From positions 7,761,037 through 7,825,036 of the forward strand of contig NC_052673.1 in NCBI RefSeq assembly GCF_016802725.1: DNA of 64,000 bases, in the 5' to 3' direction. The DNA is from Solenopsis invicta. Taxonomy: Eukaryota > Arthropoda > Insecta > Hymenoptera > Formicidae. The position numbers were made by a program, and so were the translations under genes. Below are positions 1-10,740 of the stretch, one piece after another; within the stretch, counting starts at the first letter, position 1; each line of letters opens with the position of its first letter. Under the pieces are notes generated by a model. The model was given only the letters and a program-made list of their open reading frames with translations. It made no database searches and had not been told where the DNA came from.

Positions 1-426
1 ACATGAACAAAAAACTAATTCGATTAAAAGTTACGTTAAAATTAAATTATTTTTAATTAAATTAAAATTTAATTTAATTTAATAAGCGTTATTATCATAT
101 AAATTAGAAATTTGTAATTTATTGAATCACTCATGTTAAATTACTCAAAACAATTATAATGTGAATCATCAAACAAATTTTTAATATTTTATTTGTAATT
201 AATTATTATTTAAAATAACAAAGAAATATTGTTTTTTACGAATATCTTATATAAGAATTTTTTTATGTAGGAATATTTTTTCTTTTACAATTTTTTTCTT
301 CTTTACACAGATAAATTTTTAACTTAGGAAAGAAGTTAATAAGTTAAAGTTTATGTGTTTTAAAAGTAACCAAGTAATTAAAGTAAAAATTTAAATCATT
401 TAAAATTAACTAAGTTAAAAGTTATT

Positions 427-746
427 AAATCAAAACATGAATAAATGCCGTGAAAGTCAACACAAGATGTTCGTGTAAGAATTAATGTCATTGACAAACA
501 ATTATTATTACAGACGTTTCGATCCTCTAATTTAGATCATCCTCAGTACTGCATCATTTTCGGCTGTCAATTTTTGTACCTGCGCCTAATTATCATTGCA
601 TCTAGAATGAAGTAATAAGTTTACACTAAGGATGATCCAAATCAGAGGATCGAAACGTCTGTAACAATAATTGTTTGTCAATTACATTAATTCTCACACG
701 AACAACTTGTTTTAGCTCTCACAGCATTTATACATATTTTGATTTA
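427..746. mobile_element. Inverted-repeat (fold-back/MITE-like) element
   Basis: Left arm about 427-547 and right arm about 627-746 are inverted copies around a spacer of roughly 80 bases. Both contain the conserved core GACGTTTCGATCCTCT and an outer part reading ATAAATGC(C/T)GTGA. The arms carry scattered mismatches, so this is an old insertion. It has no coding capacity and the family is unidentified. Confidence 0.75.
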
Positions 747-2344
747 CTTTTTCAGAACTTTTCCTATTTTAATTTTAAAAGTTATTAAATTTTTAACTTT
801 ATTATTTAACTTTTTAACTAATTACCCAATTCTGAATATTTTATATATATGTAATATAAAATATTACTATTTATGTTGTATTTGATCAAAGCTTTCTCGT
901 TGATATTTATCGCCAATATTACTAATATCAGATTACCGACGAGTAAGTTTCAATCTGAAAAAAAATTGATTAATAAAGAAAGACGCTGACAACCTTGGGC
1001 AAACTGTAAGGGCCTCTTTCCCTGAAACCGTATCCCTGACGTAAACGAGTAACTTTCACGCGGCAAATGATTCTCGGGGGAATTCCGATTCTGTTACGTT
1101 ATGTCGAAATCTTGAGCAGCATATAGGTATTCTACCATTTAGTCTTTAGGTACGGATTACGCAGAAGAAACGTAAACGCGCGCATTGATTACCAGGAAAT
1201 TCACTTTCACCGGACCTCGACAACGAACATTTCTCAAGTCCCCTTCTGGTTTGTTCACCAAATAAACGCAAACTTGTTCATGACGAAGATTGTTACAGTA
1301 ATAAAAAGGATAAAATAACAATCTCGCTCACTGGATTGCGTATAACTTTCCTGGTTGTCAAATTTAAACCTTAATTGCCGTAATTTCACTGCTACACGAA
1401 TTTATAATTTGTGCTGATTCACATTCATCAGGTTATTATATCACGCTCACTAATAAGCGCCGATATTTATTCAAAATTAATTAATTAAATAAATATTTAT
1501 GATATAGTAATTTGACAAATTTTAAATACGTGATTATCTACGAAAATTATAATTATTAAAATTATGAAAAATTACGAACAAAATAGACATAGGCACTATG
1601 ACAATTATCGCGATAAATGCAAATTCTATTATAAATTTTCGTGACGCAACGAGATAAGTCCCATGAAAAATCCAACGATATCAATGAGGCAGATAAGAAG
1701 CTACATTTTCGCAAGATCGAGTATTACTTTATTATTGTTAACATCATCGAGTATTTATACGGAAATACGGAAAGAATATCGCGCAAAAAACCCACGCGCA
1801 AAATCAAGTGGGTTTTTTTTCTTCGTACCGCATCAGATTTTTTTACGTCAATGTAAAATGAAATCGTTTCAAAAATCGTGCTACTGATTGATTCGTCGAG
1901 AGCACGTACAATCCCCGAGGTCGATCATCGCAGACGCAAGGCATTGCGTAACGGTACACGTCAAAGTTGCGAGTCGTGCAAGCGGTTAACACGAAGCGAG
2001 AAAATAAAAGTCAGACACGATAAGATGTAAAAGTAAAAATAAATAATGAGAAATTAATACGAAATGTTTTTACAATATCTCGAGCGATTTCTCCTTTGTC
2101 TTCAAAATTAAAACGCGCCTGAAATATAGGTGTTTAAAAGTTTTAAGGAAACGGGAGCAAATAATGAAATTTTATTTCCCATTTAATTAGACTTTATGTA
2201 TCAGAATTTTTTCAGCAAGCAAATTCGATCACTGCATGCAAAATATTTAATGTCGAAAATAAGAAAATTGCAAGAAAAGATGACGCTCAGTAAAATCTTT
2301 ATAAAAGAAAAAATAATGAACAAGAAGAATAGAAGAAAATCGCT

Positions 2345-3210
2345 AATACTGGCCCTCTTAAAACGACACCGCATTTCTTCTCGAAAATTAAACATTGAAC
2401 TGTATTAATAGTGATAAAAATATGGTTTTTCTCTGTATAAAATATGCTAAAAATAAATTTTTAAAAAACGGGAATAAAATTTGCAATTTGATTTTTATTG
2501 TAAACTATATAGTTTAAATAATAATGAGTAGTTATTGATAATATTACATAATTTTACAGGTTTGTAACTTTCTAAAACTGTTTTATTCATATTTTTCTCT
2601 TTCATATTTTCTTTGTAGCGCGATTTGGAACAAAAATCGTTAGGCAACGTAAACTGGTCTTCGTGAAAATAGACAATGACTACGAAATCTTCAACTACAA
2701 TGTTAACACATATTTCAGAATTTTTTCACACTTCTTTTAATATCTCGAGGTAGGAAAAATAATGTCGAACGTAACGTTCACTAATAAAGTGCCAAAATCA
2801 TAATTTTTGTAAAAAGTTTTAATTCTAGTTTTTTAATTTTATAAATTTTGGTATTTAATACATAAAAGTATATTTTATTATTTAATTTATCAATTTATTT
2901 TATAGTTAATATTTTTCTATAGCTTTCTCTACGGAGCCATCTATCTAAATTCTGTCATTGCTGTCTATTATATCAGTTTTGAAACCTAATTTCTAGATAC
3001 TCTTTTTGGATTATGTTGCAAAAACATTATTTATTACAAAATACACAACAGCATTATAAAGACTGTTATATCATCCGATAGAACACACTTTCCATGTTTT
3101 TAAAGTTTGTTTTCATGTTTTTAAAGTTTTACTTTTGGCTTTTGTTTAAAAAATTTTAGCCGAAAACAAAATGATGTAGCAAATTTGATCATTTTTCTCT
3201 ACTTTGTAAT
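2345..3210 (+). repeat. Long dispersed repeat, copy 1 (partner at 62397-63355)
   Basis: About 850 bases align colinearly, in the same orientation, with 62397-63355. Shared landmarks in order are a TCTGTATAAAAT(A/C)TGCTAAAAATAAATTTT block, a TTTGGAACA(A/T)AAATCG block, AATTCTAGTTTT, a TTATCAATTTATTTTATA block, TCTAAATTCT, and a GATAGA(A/G)(C)AC(A)ACTTT block. The copies differ by many substitutions and small indels. No open frame is conserved between them, so they look like copies of a non-autonomous element or an old segmental duplication. Confidence 0.8.
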
Positions 3211-3294
3211 CACGTATATAACTCTCTGAGTATTTCTGCGTTCCAGTTGCGGCTAACAATAAGATGAAACGGATGAAAGTAAGTTTGCGCTCAC

Positions 3295-3449
3295 CTGAGG
3301 AGCTCTCTGGCAGAATTCCTCCTCCGTGAGGGAGGCCAGCGTCGCGCCGTCCACGTTGAAACTCTCCATCGGCACCGAAGGCAATTGCAATTGCCGCCTG
3401 GCCCATTGCACCCAAGCCGCCACATCCGCCGCGCTCCAGCGTCTGGGCT
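3295..3449 (-). CDS. Ets98B: Ets98B coding exon: core of SAM/Pointed domain
   Basis: This 155-base exon was too short and too interrupted to stand out as a long frame. The acceptor is TTTAATTGCAG (AG at 3451-3450) and the donor is CCTCAG followed by GTGAGC (GT at 3294-3293). It enters in phase 1 (G|AG, Glu 364) and leaves in phase 0. It encodes EPRRWSAADVAAWVQWARRQ, then LQLPSVPMESFNVDGATLAS and LTEEEFCQRAPQ. The W-S-x-x-x-V-x-x-W-x-x-W-A pattern, the L-P after the first helices and the closing EEFCQRAP are typical of the Pointed (PNT/SAM) domain of ETS factors. EEFCQRAP is closest to the EQFRQRSP of vertebrate SPDEF/PDEF, and insect SPDEF is Ets98B (D-ets-4). PNT domains mediate protein-protein contacts; DNA binding needs the ETS domain, which is not in this window. 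The last Pointed helix should lie in the next exon, beyond position 1. Other PNT-carrying ETS genes (pointed, yan, Ets97D, Ets21C) fit less well. Confidence 0.88.
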
Positions 3450-3850
3450 CTGCAATTAAATGCCAGAAATCTGACGTTAATTTGAGTTAATAGGCGGTTC
3501 TCAATCAAAAAACGCGGCGTCGAATAATCAGATATTTGAAGGATTTCGCTGACGATATTTCAAACTACACGAATATTCGTGTCCTTCGAGAAAAAAAAAT
3601 GTCAAAGTGTTACGACATCTCGCGCGATACGAAGCAGTCGCGTATATAAACGCAAAAGGATATTAGGAACACAAATCTGTAAGGCGCGCAATTATATCGA
3701 TGACGTGGATCTTCGTCACGGCACAGCACCGTAATTTCGCAACTCCGCGTGAAAGCATGTCGACGTGACACTTGGTAACTTATTTCAAGCGTGACATCAT
3801 GGTTCAGATTAATAAACGAACTAGTTGCATATACGACGACGATAACGAAA

Positions 3851-3910
<60 letters not shown>

Positions 3911-4837
3911 TCGACGACGTCGAAATTACTGCCCACGGCAAGGTAACGAGAAGGCCTAACGGAACAAGGCCTAGCCGATACTTAACCGAGAAAACCGAAG
4001 TGCGCGTCGGAATTTCTGATGGCTCGCTCGTAATCATGTCGTCCATACATCATCGAGTGAATTTCCACAGTATCTGATCACGAAGAGAGAGTTTATAGAT
4101 GAGAGAAGTGAGATACCAACGAAATCTCAACATTGCATCAAAATTATGACGGCGCTAAGTAGTTTGAGAGGATTAAAGAAAAAAAAAGAGGGTGCTTAAT
4201 TCGATTTTAATACTTTCATAATGAGAATGATAATGAGCGCTACAATCTGCCGTGTGATAAAACGACACGAACGAAAATCACGGATAGGTAATTCTTGCGA
4301 GTTACATTGTCGAGATGCTCTTAGCGAAAGATGTAACGATAAAACCTTAAGAAACGCGAGAATAAATCTTGCCCGATGATTACCGTAAGGTTGATAATGA
4401 TAATAATTAACGTGCACGTGATTGCAGCCATTGTCACGGCGACTATTATAGAAATGGCGTGCTTATATAAGGATATACGCACTTATACTCCCCATTACTT
4501 GCAATTAATCTCCAGCGAGATAGCATCGATAATCATAAGATGTATGATTTTATATCATACCTTATATCAATTCAGCTCTTTATTTCATTATCCGACGATT
4601 ATAACGAATATGCATGGACCGTAAATTGAAGTCTCGATCGATTCGATTCGTACAAGCTTATGAAAAGATATCTGGTGCATTTTTTTTTAATGAGTTTCCA
4701 AAGATATTCCGTTTTTAAGAAAAATTATAATAATCAGACTACGCAACATTTTGACGTAAAAAAATAGCTAAAGAAAAATAGTCTTATAGAATTTCAATTA
4801 AATTTTCATGAGATTTTAACGGGAAAAGTCGACTCAC
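3450..4837 (-). other. Ets98B: Ets98B intron between linker exon and Pointed exon
   Basis: This is a 1,388-base intron bounded by GTGAGT at 4837 and TTGCAG at 3450. It holds a (GAC)n trinucleotide tract near 3834-3918. That tract produces misleading poly-Asp, poly-Ser and poly-Val frames on the two strands. Otherwise it is AT-rich unique DNA without a recognisable element. Confidence 0.85.
3834..3918 (+). repeat. (GAC)n trinucleotide tract in an Ets98B intron
   Basis: A nearly pure GAC run covers 3861-3911, with degenerate copies either side. The 101-codon poly-Asp frame at 3772-4077 exists only because of it and is intronic. Confidence 0.95.
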
Positions 4838-5496
4838 CTGGGTGAATGCCAAGCGCTACGCAGGTGTTGTCGAAATCTTTTTGCAATTGCTGGATGGCCA
4901 GACTGAGGACCGGCTCGAGTTGCTCGCGGGCGAGGTCGCCAACGCACTCGCCGGCCTCCATGTCCTCGACGAACCCGGTGCCGACGCCACCGAGATCGAC
5001 GGGTCTTAGATTGTACTTCCTCTGGAAACTGGTGTCTCTCAATACTTCTCGCAGCAGCTGATGATCGCTCTTCTGACCGTCCTTGAAGAGTTCCTCCTCC
5101 TTCCGCAGAGGATTCGCCAGATCCTCCCGCGATTCTCGTTCCACCTTAGGCTGGTTTGTCTTGGCAATCTCCGTCAAGTCTTTGCGAAGGACGACGCCCT
5201 TGAATAGAAGCTCGTGCAACGCCGAACTACTCTCGAAATCGCTCGAGGGACTGGGCGAAGATGAGGAAGAGGACAAAGAGGACGCTGACGAACCGTTGCT
5301 GCTAGAAACGGATCGCGGCTCCTCCTTGAAGAGGATCTCTTTGAGCAACGGGTGCCCCTGCACGCCAGTGTCCTCCTTCTTTGGCAGGAAGTCGGCGTCA
5401 AGACTATTATAGATATCCTCTTCGCTTCGAGGCGGAGTACAGGGCACCGTGCAATCGGTTGAGTCCTCGCGGTAACCCAGACTCTCGGCTAAGAGT
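4838..5496 (-). CDS. Ets98B: Ets98B coding exon: acidic/Ser-rich linker running into the Pointed domain
   Basis: This 659-base exon enters in phase 2 and leaves in phase 1. The acceptor is GATTACAG (AG at 5498-5497) and the donor is CCCAG followed by GTGAGT (GT at 4837-4836). It encodes roughly residues 144-363. Order: an acidic stretch (SEEDIYNSLDADFLPKKED); a Leu-rich motif PLLKEILFKEE; a poly-Ser tract near 207-235; ALHELLFKG; a charged Lys/Glu region; QLLREVLRDTSF; RKYNLRPVDLGG; and a helical end, LEPVLSLAIQQLQKDFDNTCVALGIHP. That end matches the start of the SPDEF-type Pointed domain as I know it, where a D-x-x-x-x-C-x-x-L-x-I pattern precedes the W-S motif. An ATG nine codons before the acceptor (5525) is in frame with the exon but lies upstream of the AG, so it is probably intronic. 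No truncation or frameshift is seen. Confidence 0.88.
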
Positions 5497-6450
5497 CTGT
5501 AATCATGCGAAAATACGCAATCCATTCCCGTTAAAAGATTACGAACGAAGAAAATGACGGAACGCGATAAATAATAGCGTTCAGAATCAAATCATGACGC
5601 TAAATCCGAGCGATTAGCGATTTTTAATCTCAGCCACGTCGCATGTAACGATTACACGTAAGTCCAAGAGAATTTAAAGTTCTAATGAGCAAAAAATGTT
5701 CTTAGATATTTCCACTACGAAAAAAATCGACTAGAAATTTCTTTAAGCATTTATTTGCTTCTAAAGTGAATCTTAAATGTTCCGCGTAATCAATGTTTGC
5801 ATTAAAAACACCTAGATAAAATTAGCTAGATAATTACGTACATAAAGAAATAACTTTATCTCATCTTTATGTAGGTTAACAAAATATATACTACCTCTAT
5901 TTTAGATTTTAAAAAATATTATATTTTTCAAATTATCTAAGTTAATATGAACAACAACGGGTATAACATATAGTACTCAGCTTCAATCTCAAAGGTATCA
6001 TTTATCGATTTATCTTAACATAAAGATTTTTTCTGTTAAGTGATAACAGCGGATCGCGCAGATCAAAAAAATAGTAGCACAATGTAAATGTTGTTTCAAA
6101 ACAATAAGCGATTCAAAAACTTTTACAAAGAACTTTGAGAGTCGTAATGTGTTATATATTTCCTATATATTTTTTAACTTTAATTTTTATTTGCGTATTA
6201 ATCCATTTCAAAGAGGAACATTTTTTATCAAATTGAACTATTTGAATAAATCTTGTTTTTAATAAGTATTTACAAATTTAAAATTATGATTACTGATTTT
6301 TATATTCTAAATTGATTTGCTCAACAGCGATGTTACCTCAAAATTATTTAGATAAGGTAATAGAAAATTTTATTTTTATCTAGATAATTTTAAGTTATCT
6401 AAGCGCAACACTGCGCATAATCGTAAAGTAAATTGGCATAGGATATCTAC
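5497..6450 (-). other. Ets98B: Ets98B intron between the two large coding exons
   Basis: This is a 954-base intron bounded by GTAGAT at 6450 and ATTACAG at 5497. It is AT-rich. Its 6320-6415 part contains a repeat with a GATAATTTTAAGTTATC core followed by TAAGCGCAACACT. A clear relative lies at 53865-53980, so a transposon remnant sits inside this small intron. Confidence 0.85.
6320..6415 (+). repeat. TAAGCGCAACACT repeat, intron copy
   Basis: TTTATCTAGATAATTTTAAG, then TTATCTAAGCGCAACACT, recurs at 53935-53975 with few changes. It is part of an AT-rich transposon family with TTATCT motifs. Other TTATCT-rich stretches near 5805-5990 and 53215-53340 may be internal parts of the same family. 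Confidence 0.65.
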
Positions 6451-6845
6451 CTGGATTCCTGAAGGATGGCCAAAAGATCAAGGCTCTTCTCCCTCTTGAC
6501 CGGCTGCTTAACCGATGGCTCCGGGCTGGTGGGATAAAACTGGGCGCTCTGAGGGCTTCTGGGTACGTAATAGGGGCTCGTCGGGTACCCCGGCGAAGAT
6601 CCCTCGTGCGAGTAGTTTGGCGACAACGGCAACTCGCCGTTTGGATACGGCGGGCTCTGGTAGATCGTGGGGGATCCCGGGCGCGGCGAACATGCCTCCT
6701 GCTTGATTTGCGAGCTCTTCAGGCAGACCTGACCGCCGCCGCCAGTCGGGCTGTAATCGTCCGGCAGAAGGGACAAATCGAACTGAAAAGTGCTGTAGTC
6801 GAACGACGGCGAGTAGCCGGCCGCGGTGGGCACCGTCTGCGGCAT
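6451..6845 (-). CDS. Ets98B: Ets98B coding exon: N-terminal Pro/Ser/Tyr-rich region
   Basis: This exon encodes 131 whole codons plus two bases (residues 13-144 if the 49-kb exon is used). The acceptor is TTCTCTTTCAG (AG at 6847-6846) and the donor is CAG followed by GTAGAT (GT at 6450-6449). The first codon is ATG, so a shorter isoform could start here if the upstream exon is untranslated. An unspliced start 20 codons upstream is also open but would ignore the strong acceptor. The protein segment is disordered in character, rich in Pro, Ser, Tyr and Gly, with many SP/TP sites that are possible MAPK or CDK targets. It contains the sumoylation consensus IKQE (psi-K-x-E) just before ACSPRPGSP. 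No folded domain is visible, as expected for an activation region ahead of a Pointed domain. The split codon AG|A makes Arg with the next exon. The gene name rests on the exon carrying the Pointed domain. Confidence 0.85.
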
Positions 6846-7439
6846 CTGAAAGAGAACATTGAAGATCGTAAATCGTAAATCGTACATACCGTCATTCGGC
6901 ACGATTAATTAGCAAAAAAAAACAGAAGAAGTAGAGAAGAGAAAGCAGCGCGCTAAGACGCCCGCCCGCCGTCTGACGTGTGCGAGACGCGGGCGCGTTT
7001 CTCGCGCCCGTCGCGGCCAAGGCTAGATCGATCCGAGAGAGTATATCCACGAGGGGCACTCTGACCGTAAGTGGCTAATGCTTCGCAATTAGAGCGCGAT
7101 TGTGGTTTTGTGGTGGTCGGCCAGCGATCGCGTCTATGCGAACGCGTAATGGTGGACGCACCGGTTACATTGCATAAGCACGAGAAAGAGACGCCACATT
7201 AAGAGAAAGAAAACCACTAAACCTATTCCGCGAATGTTCATTCAATCATTCTATATTGTAACTATCTCTCGGAACGTATTATATTAATCATACACAACAT
7301 TCACCCCAGATTGCGCCCTAGTTTATTCGATTATACGATTACTTCCTTGAAGGTCGGGTCTCGTAAAAAAAAAAATGATGTATCTTTCGCGGATAATAAC
7401 GGATAATCGCGTCAGATTTCGCAATACGTTTCCAAGCGT

Positions 7440-7940
7440 CTCTACGGCGGAGCAATTCCCACGGGAGATAGCGCGCGGCGGTAACGAGTAAGGTGAACCT
7501 CGATAACTGTTCGCGGCTTGATCGTAAAGTGAACGCTAGCGTGCGTTATAAGCGTACGTAAGGGGGAGGAGAGGCAATAAACCGGCCTTCTTTTGTAATC
7601 CGGGCGATACGTTGTTGTTCCTCATATCGATCTGCGCGAAAGCGAAAACCGTTGTTCGCAGCGGCGGCGGCGGCGGCGGCCGGCATCGCGCGCCAATATA
7701 TCCGCGGACGAAACACTTTCCCCGAGACCCGGGGCCCCGGGCTGGACCCGATTGCCCGTTTATCTTTCAGCGTGTTTATTGCCCGTCGTGCGTTTGACCC
7801 CGCGTCAGTTTGTTACGCTCCGCGAGTCGCTCACGGCGATCGTACTGCACCGTCTGTCTGCAGCCCGGGACGTGCGACTGTTTCGAGACTTAACGAAACC
7901 AAGGAGATTAACGGACAAGGTTAAACTCTCTCTCTAAAAA
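7440..7940. promoter_or_regulatory. CpG-rich island upstream of the main Ets98B exons
   Basis: This is a GC- and CpG-rich unique stretch about 600-1,100 bases upstream (minus-strand sense) of the exon at 6845. It contains a (GGC)n tract near 7660-7681 and a block at 7754-7825 that recurs at 9210-9283. Plus-strand frames here (7612-7924) overlap one another in different phases and resemble no protein. It could be an alternative promoter feeding the ATG-initial exon at 6845, or an enhancer. Confidence 0.3.
7754..7825 (+). repeat. 72-bp direct repeat, copy 1
   Basis: This stretch matches 9210-9283 in the same orientation. Both contain GTGTTTATTGCCCGTCGTG, then CGTTTGACC or TGTTTGACC, then TCAGTTTGTTACGCT. 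Identity is high for non-coding DNA of this age range, and the copies lie in two separate CpG-rich patches. The function is unknown; a duplicated regulatory module is possible. Confidence 0.75.
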
Positions 7941-9209
7941 TTACGTTTAATCAATTGCATTTGACTTATGCCGGCAACGACAAATATGAACGAGGAGATA
8001 CGACGGAGTTTGTAAAAAAGTTAAGGATGAATTATGAACATTGCGGAATGTGTTCACGTAAAATCTCTCATAAAGAGAAAGTCGATACAAAACTCAAGTA
8101 TAAATATGTCGCGACACGAAAAAAAAGTCGTAATGCTAACATATCTAGGAAAAGTATATCTCGAATGTATCTATTTATATATCTCTCTAAAAATATATAT
8201 GTATAAATAAATATATAAAAAAATTTCTTTAATGTATATCAATCAAATGTATTTCAAAATTCAAGATGTATGAATTGAGTATTTGAAATCGAATCGAATC
8301 TCTTTGATTTACTATACGAATACGAATTCAAATTTTCTCGGATTTGAATTATGTACTAATTTATAAACGTAACAAAATACTTTCAATAACGTTGCAGATT
8401 TGTTTTAATAGAAAAAATAATCGCAAAAATTTTACAAAATATTTACAAAAGATTTTATAATAAATACACTAAGAAAAGAAAGTCGAAGTATTAGCAAGAA
8501 AATATTATTTGTGTTTTCTTCGATGTGTATTAGTTATAAAAAAATTTCTACAATGAATATCTATACTTTTGTGAAATATATCTCATTTTTCTTATGAATT
8601 AGTTTATTTGCGAAAGGACTAACACTTTATACCATATTTTAATTATAAAGATTGTTACGCGTTACAAGATTAATCTCACAGAAGATACAAATGAAACGAT
8701 CAAAATATGCAATCGATTTAAAATCGAATCATCAACGATTACGAAATTCAAACTATTCAAATTCGAATCTTTAAGATCGTCTTTCTTGAATCCTTTAATA
8801 AATTTATTTGTAAATTGGATCTTTATTTATTTATAAATATATATTTTTAGTAAAATGTATAAACAGTGATTTGAATTCGAATCGTATCAAATCAAATCCA
8901 CTGTGATTCGTCGCTCGAATTCGAACTATTCGCACGCCTCTACTAAATATATATATTTTTAAACAGATAAGAGTCGAATCTATAAATAAATTTATTAAAG
9001 AGCTCAAAAGAGACGATTGTTTTTTGCAAACGTCCGCGCCGTAACGAACGAGACCGTTAATTTCTGAAAACGGGCGGGACAAGCGCGAGTTTCGGGTATC
9101 GCGGCCTCAGATCGTCGGCGCTCATCTCGCGGCAAACAAAACGTCGGAGATACGCGTCGAGAGACGAAACGCCCGCCTCCCGGCGGGCCCGGTGTGGTGC
9201 ACCTTAAGG

Positions 9210-9283
9210 GCCCATTTATCTCTACGTGTGTTTATTGCCCGTCGTGTGTTTGACCTCGCATCAGTTTGTTACGCTTTGTAAGC
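9210..9283 (+). repeat. 72-bp direct repeat, copy 2
   Basis: This is the second copy of the repeat described at 7754-7825. It sits in a small CpG-rich patch (about 9060-9320). The 1.4 kb between the copies is AT-rich and has ATTCGAATTCGAA-type inverted motifs near 8280-8340 and 8875-8935, so an element may have separated or accompanied the duplication. Confidence 0.75.
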
Positions 9284-10544
9284 CCATTACAGCGTTCCCA
9301 GTGCATCTTCCCTCGCGCTCAGGCGGGGTCGCATCTGACATTTTGACGTAGTGCCCCGCAAAGGTCGACGCGAAATAAACGATTATGCCCACAGACACAC
9401 GTGCGCGCGCGCGCTCGCGCTCTCTCTCTCAGGCAAGACGTAGAGACACAATACCTCCTCCCACTTTGATCGTACGGACGCGAGAGCGCTTCACGTGCAC
9501 GTGAATACACGCGTACACGAGCGCACGCGGATAGGAGCTCCAAAGAGATACGAGCGAGTACGGCAAAAGCGTACTGCTTATTCTCTCCCGGGGCCTCTCG
9601 AAAGGCTCCGAGAGAAGAAAGAGAATGTTTATCTATATAGTGATGGAATCTAAGAACGATGCACCTCTCGAGAGAACCTTCCTGAATTTTTTCGCGCGAA
9701 GCCATGAGACTCGGCCGCGAGACTCCCAACCGTGAAAATATTCCCGCCTTGGAAAAACGCCTGATCAACACCCTTCCAACCAAATATGATCATTAACGTT
9801 GAAATATTTCTATTGGAAACTCAGAAACCTTTCTCCGCGCAATAAGCGCTCTTATAGAAAAATACACTCTCCTTTGAGAGCTTATTAACTCCCGAATAAA
9901 CCTCCAAACCTTGAGGGTTAACACTCAATTTGAGTGTCATTTCGGACCACCAACGCTCACGTTGAGCGTATTTCTTTAGGGCGAATTGAACTGACGCTCC
10001 ATCTTCTTATTATTCTCTTATCACTTTATTCTACGAAACGTGATTAACATTCTGTTACCAAGAAACGGAGTTTCGGTAAACCTAATTGGCTTCTCCGTTA
10101 ACGCACTTGCATGGCGAATGTGCGAGAATGTACGGTGCTCCCATGGAAAACCCATTTGATGACTCTCCTTGAGTTTCGCCGTCTACCTCTCGAGACTTTC
10201 GCAAAGACAAGCCATTGACGTCACGCGTTCGACTAATCGCTGGTGCAGCTGCATTCTCCCCTTCCGTGCGCAAAACACGGGATTCCACCGGAGTCACGGG
10301 CCGCAACAGCCACGGGGCGACCTCATAATTTTCGAGAGACGGTCGTCCTGTTTAAACACCGTTATTTATTCGCAACTACACGGCGGCACGCGGTATACCC
10401 CGACCGTCACCGTATTTATCCGCAAACGAACTTCCACGTAAATAATCACTTCAAAATGCGTGTCGTGGCCCTTTCCGTACGCGTAAAAACCATATTATTT
10501 AGGTCACATCGATGCCTAGCAAACGAAAGTTAATTGAAATGGAT

Positions 10545-10740
10545 AGAAATGAATTCATTTTGACATTTCGGAATTCGCGCTTCAGATTTTTCGAATCCAT
10601 TTGAATCTAAAATAATATGAATTTAACATGAAAAGTGCACTTCGTATTTCAATCCATTTGAATCCAAAAATAATGAATCTAAAACGCGAACTCAGATGAA
10701 TCAAAATAAATTGCAATTTTTTATTTATGTGAATTTATTT
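10545..10740 (+). repeat. Two diverged units of the 77-bp repeat family
   Basis: ATCCATTTGAATCTAAAATAATATGAAT and TTCGTATTTCAATCCATTTG, then AATCCAAAAATAATGAAT, match the unit seen at 50430-50720. This is 40 kb away and within the inferred intron. Confidence 0.65.

Larger units (their letters stand above)
1..3294 (-). other. Ets98B: Start of Ets98B intron after the Pointed exon (continues off the window)
   Basis: From the donor at 3294-3293 to the window edge I found no exon completing the Pointed domain and no ETS-domain exon on the minus strand. I translated the somewhat GC-richer patch at 960-1260 in all minus frames; every frame meets stops. The stretch is AT-rich, with an inverted-repeat element at 427-746 and a long dispersed repeat at 2345-3210. 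The intron is therefore at least 3.3 kb. Short open frames at 1641-1887 and 2196-2408 have no family resemblance and AT-driven codon use, and are left out as genes. Confidence 0.75.

Noticed and set aside
3772..4077. 101-codon plus-strand frame with a poly-Asp run
   Set aside because: It comes from a (GAC)n tract inside an Ets98B intron; the other strand gives equally long poly-Ser and poly-Val frames.
5083..5412. Plus-strand frame of 109 codons
   Set aside because: It is the antisense shadow of the Ets98B linker exon, which has good splice sites and domain continuity on the minus strand.
5497..5525. In-frame ATG upstream of the linker exon as a gene start
   Set aside because: It lies before a clear acceptor (GATTACAG) that restores the frame with the upstream exon through a split Arg codon.
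6508..6878. Alternative frames on both strands around the N-terminal exon
   Set aside because: They are shadows of the exon at 6845-6451.
9319..9783. 154-codon minus-strand frame
   Set aside because: No domain, Arg/Ser-rich composition, a CpG/GT-rich simple stretch within it (9400-9430), and no splice context.
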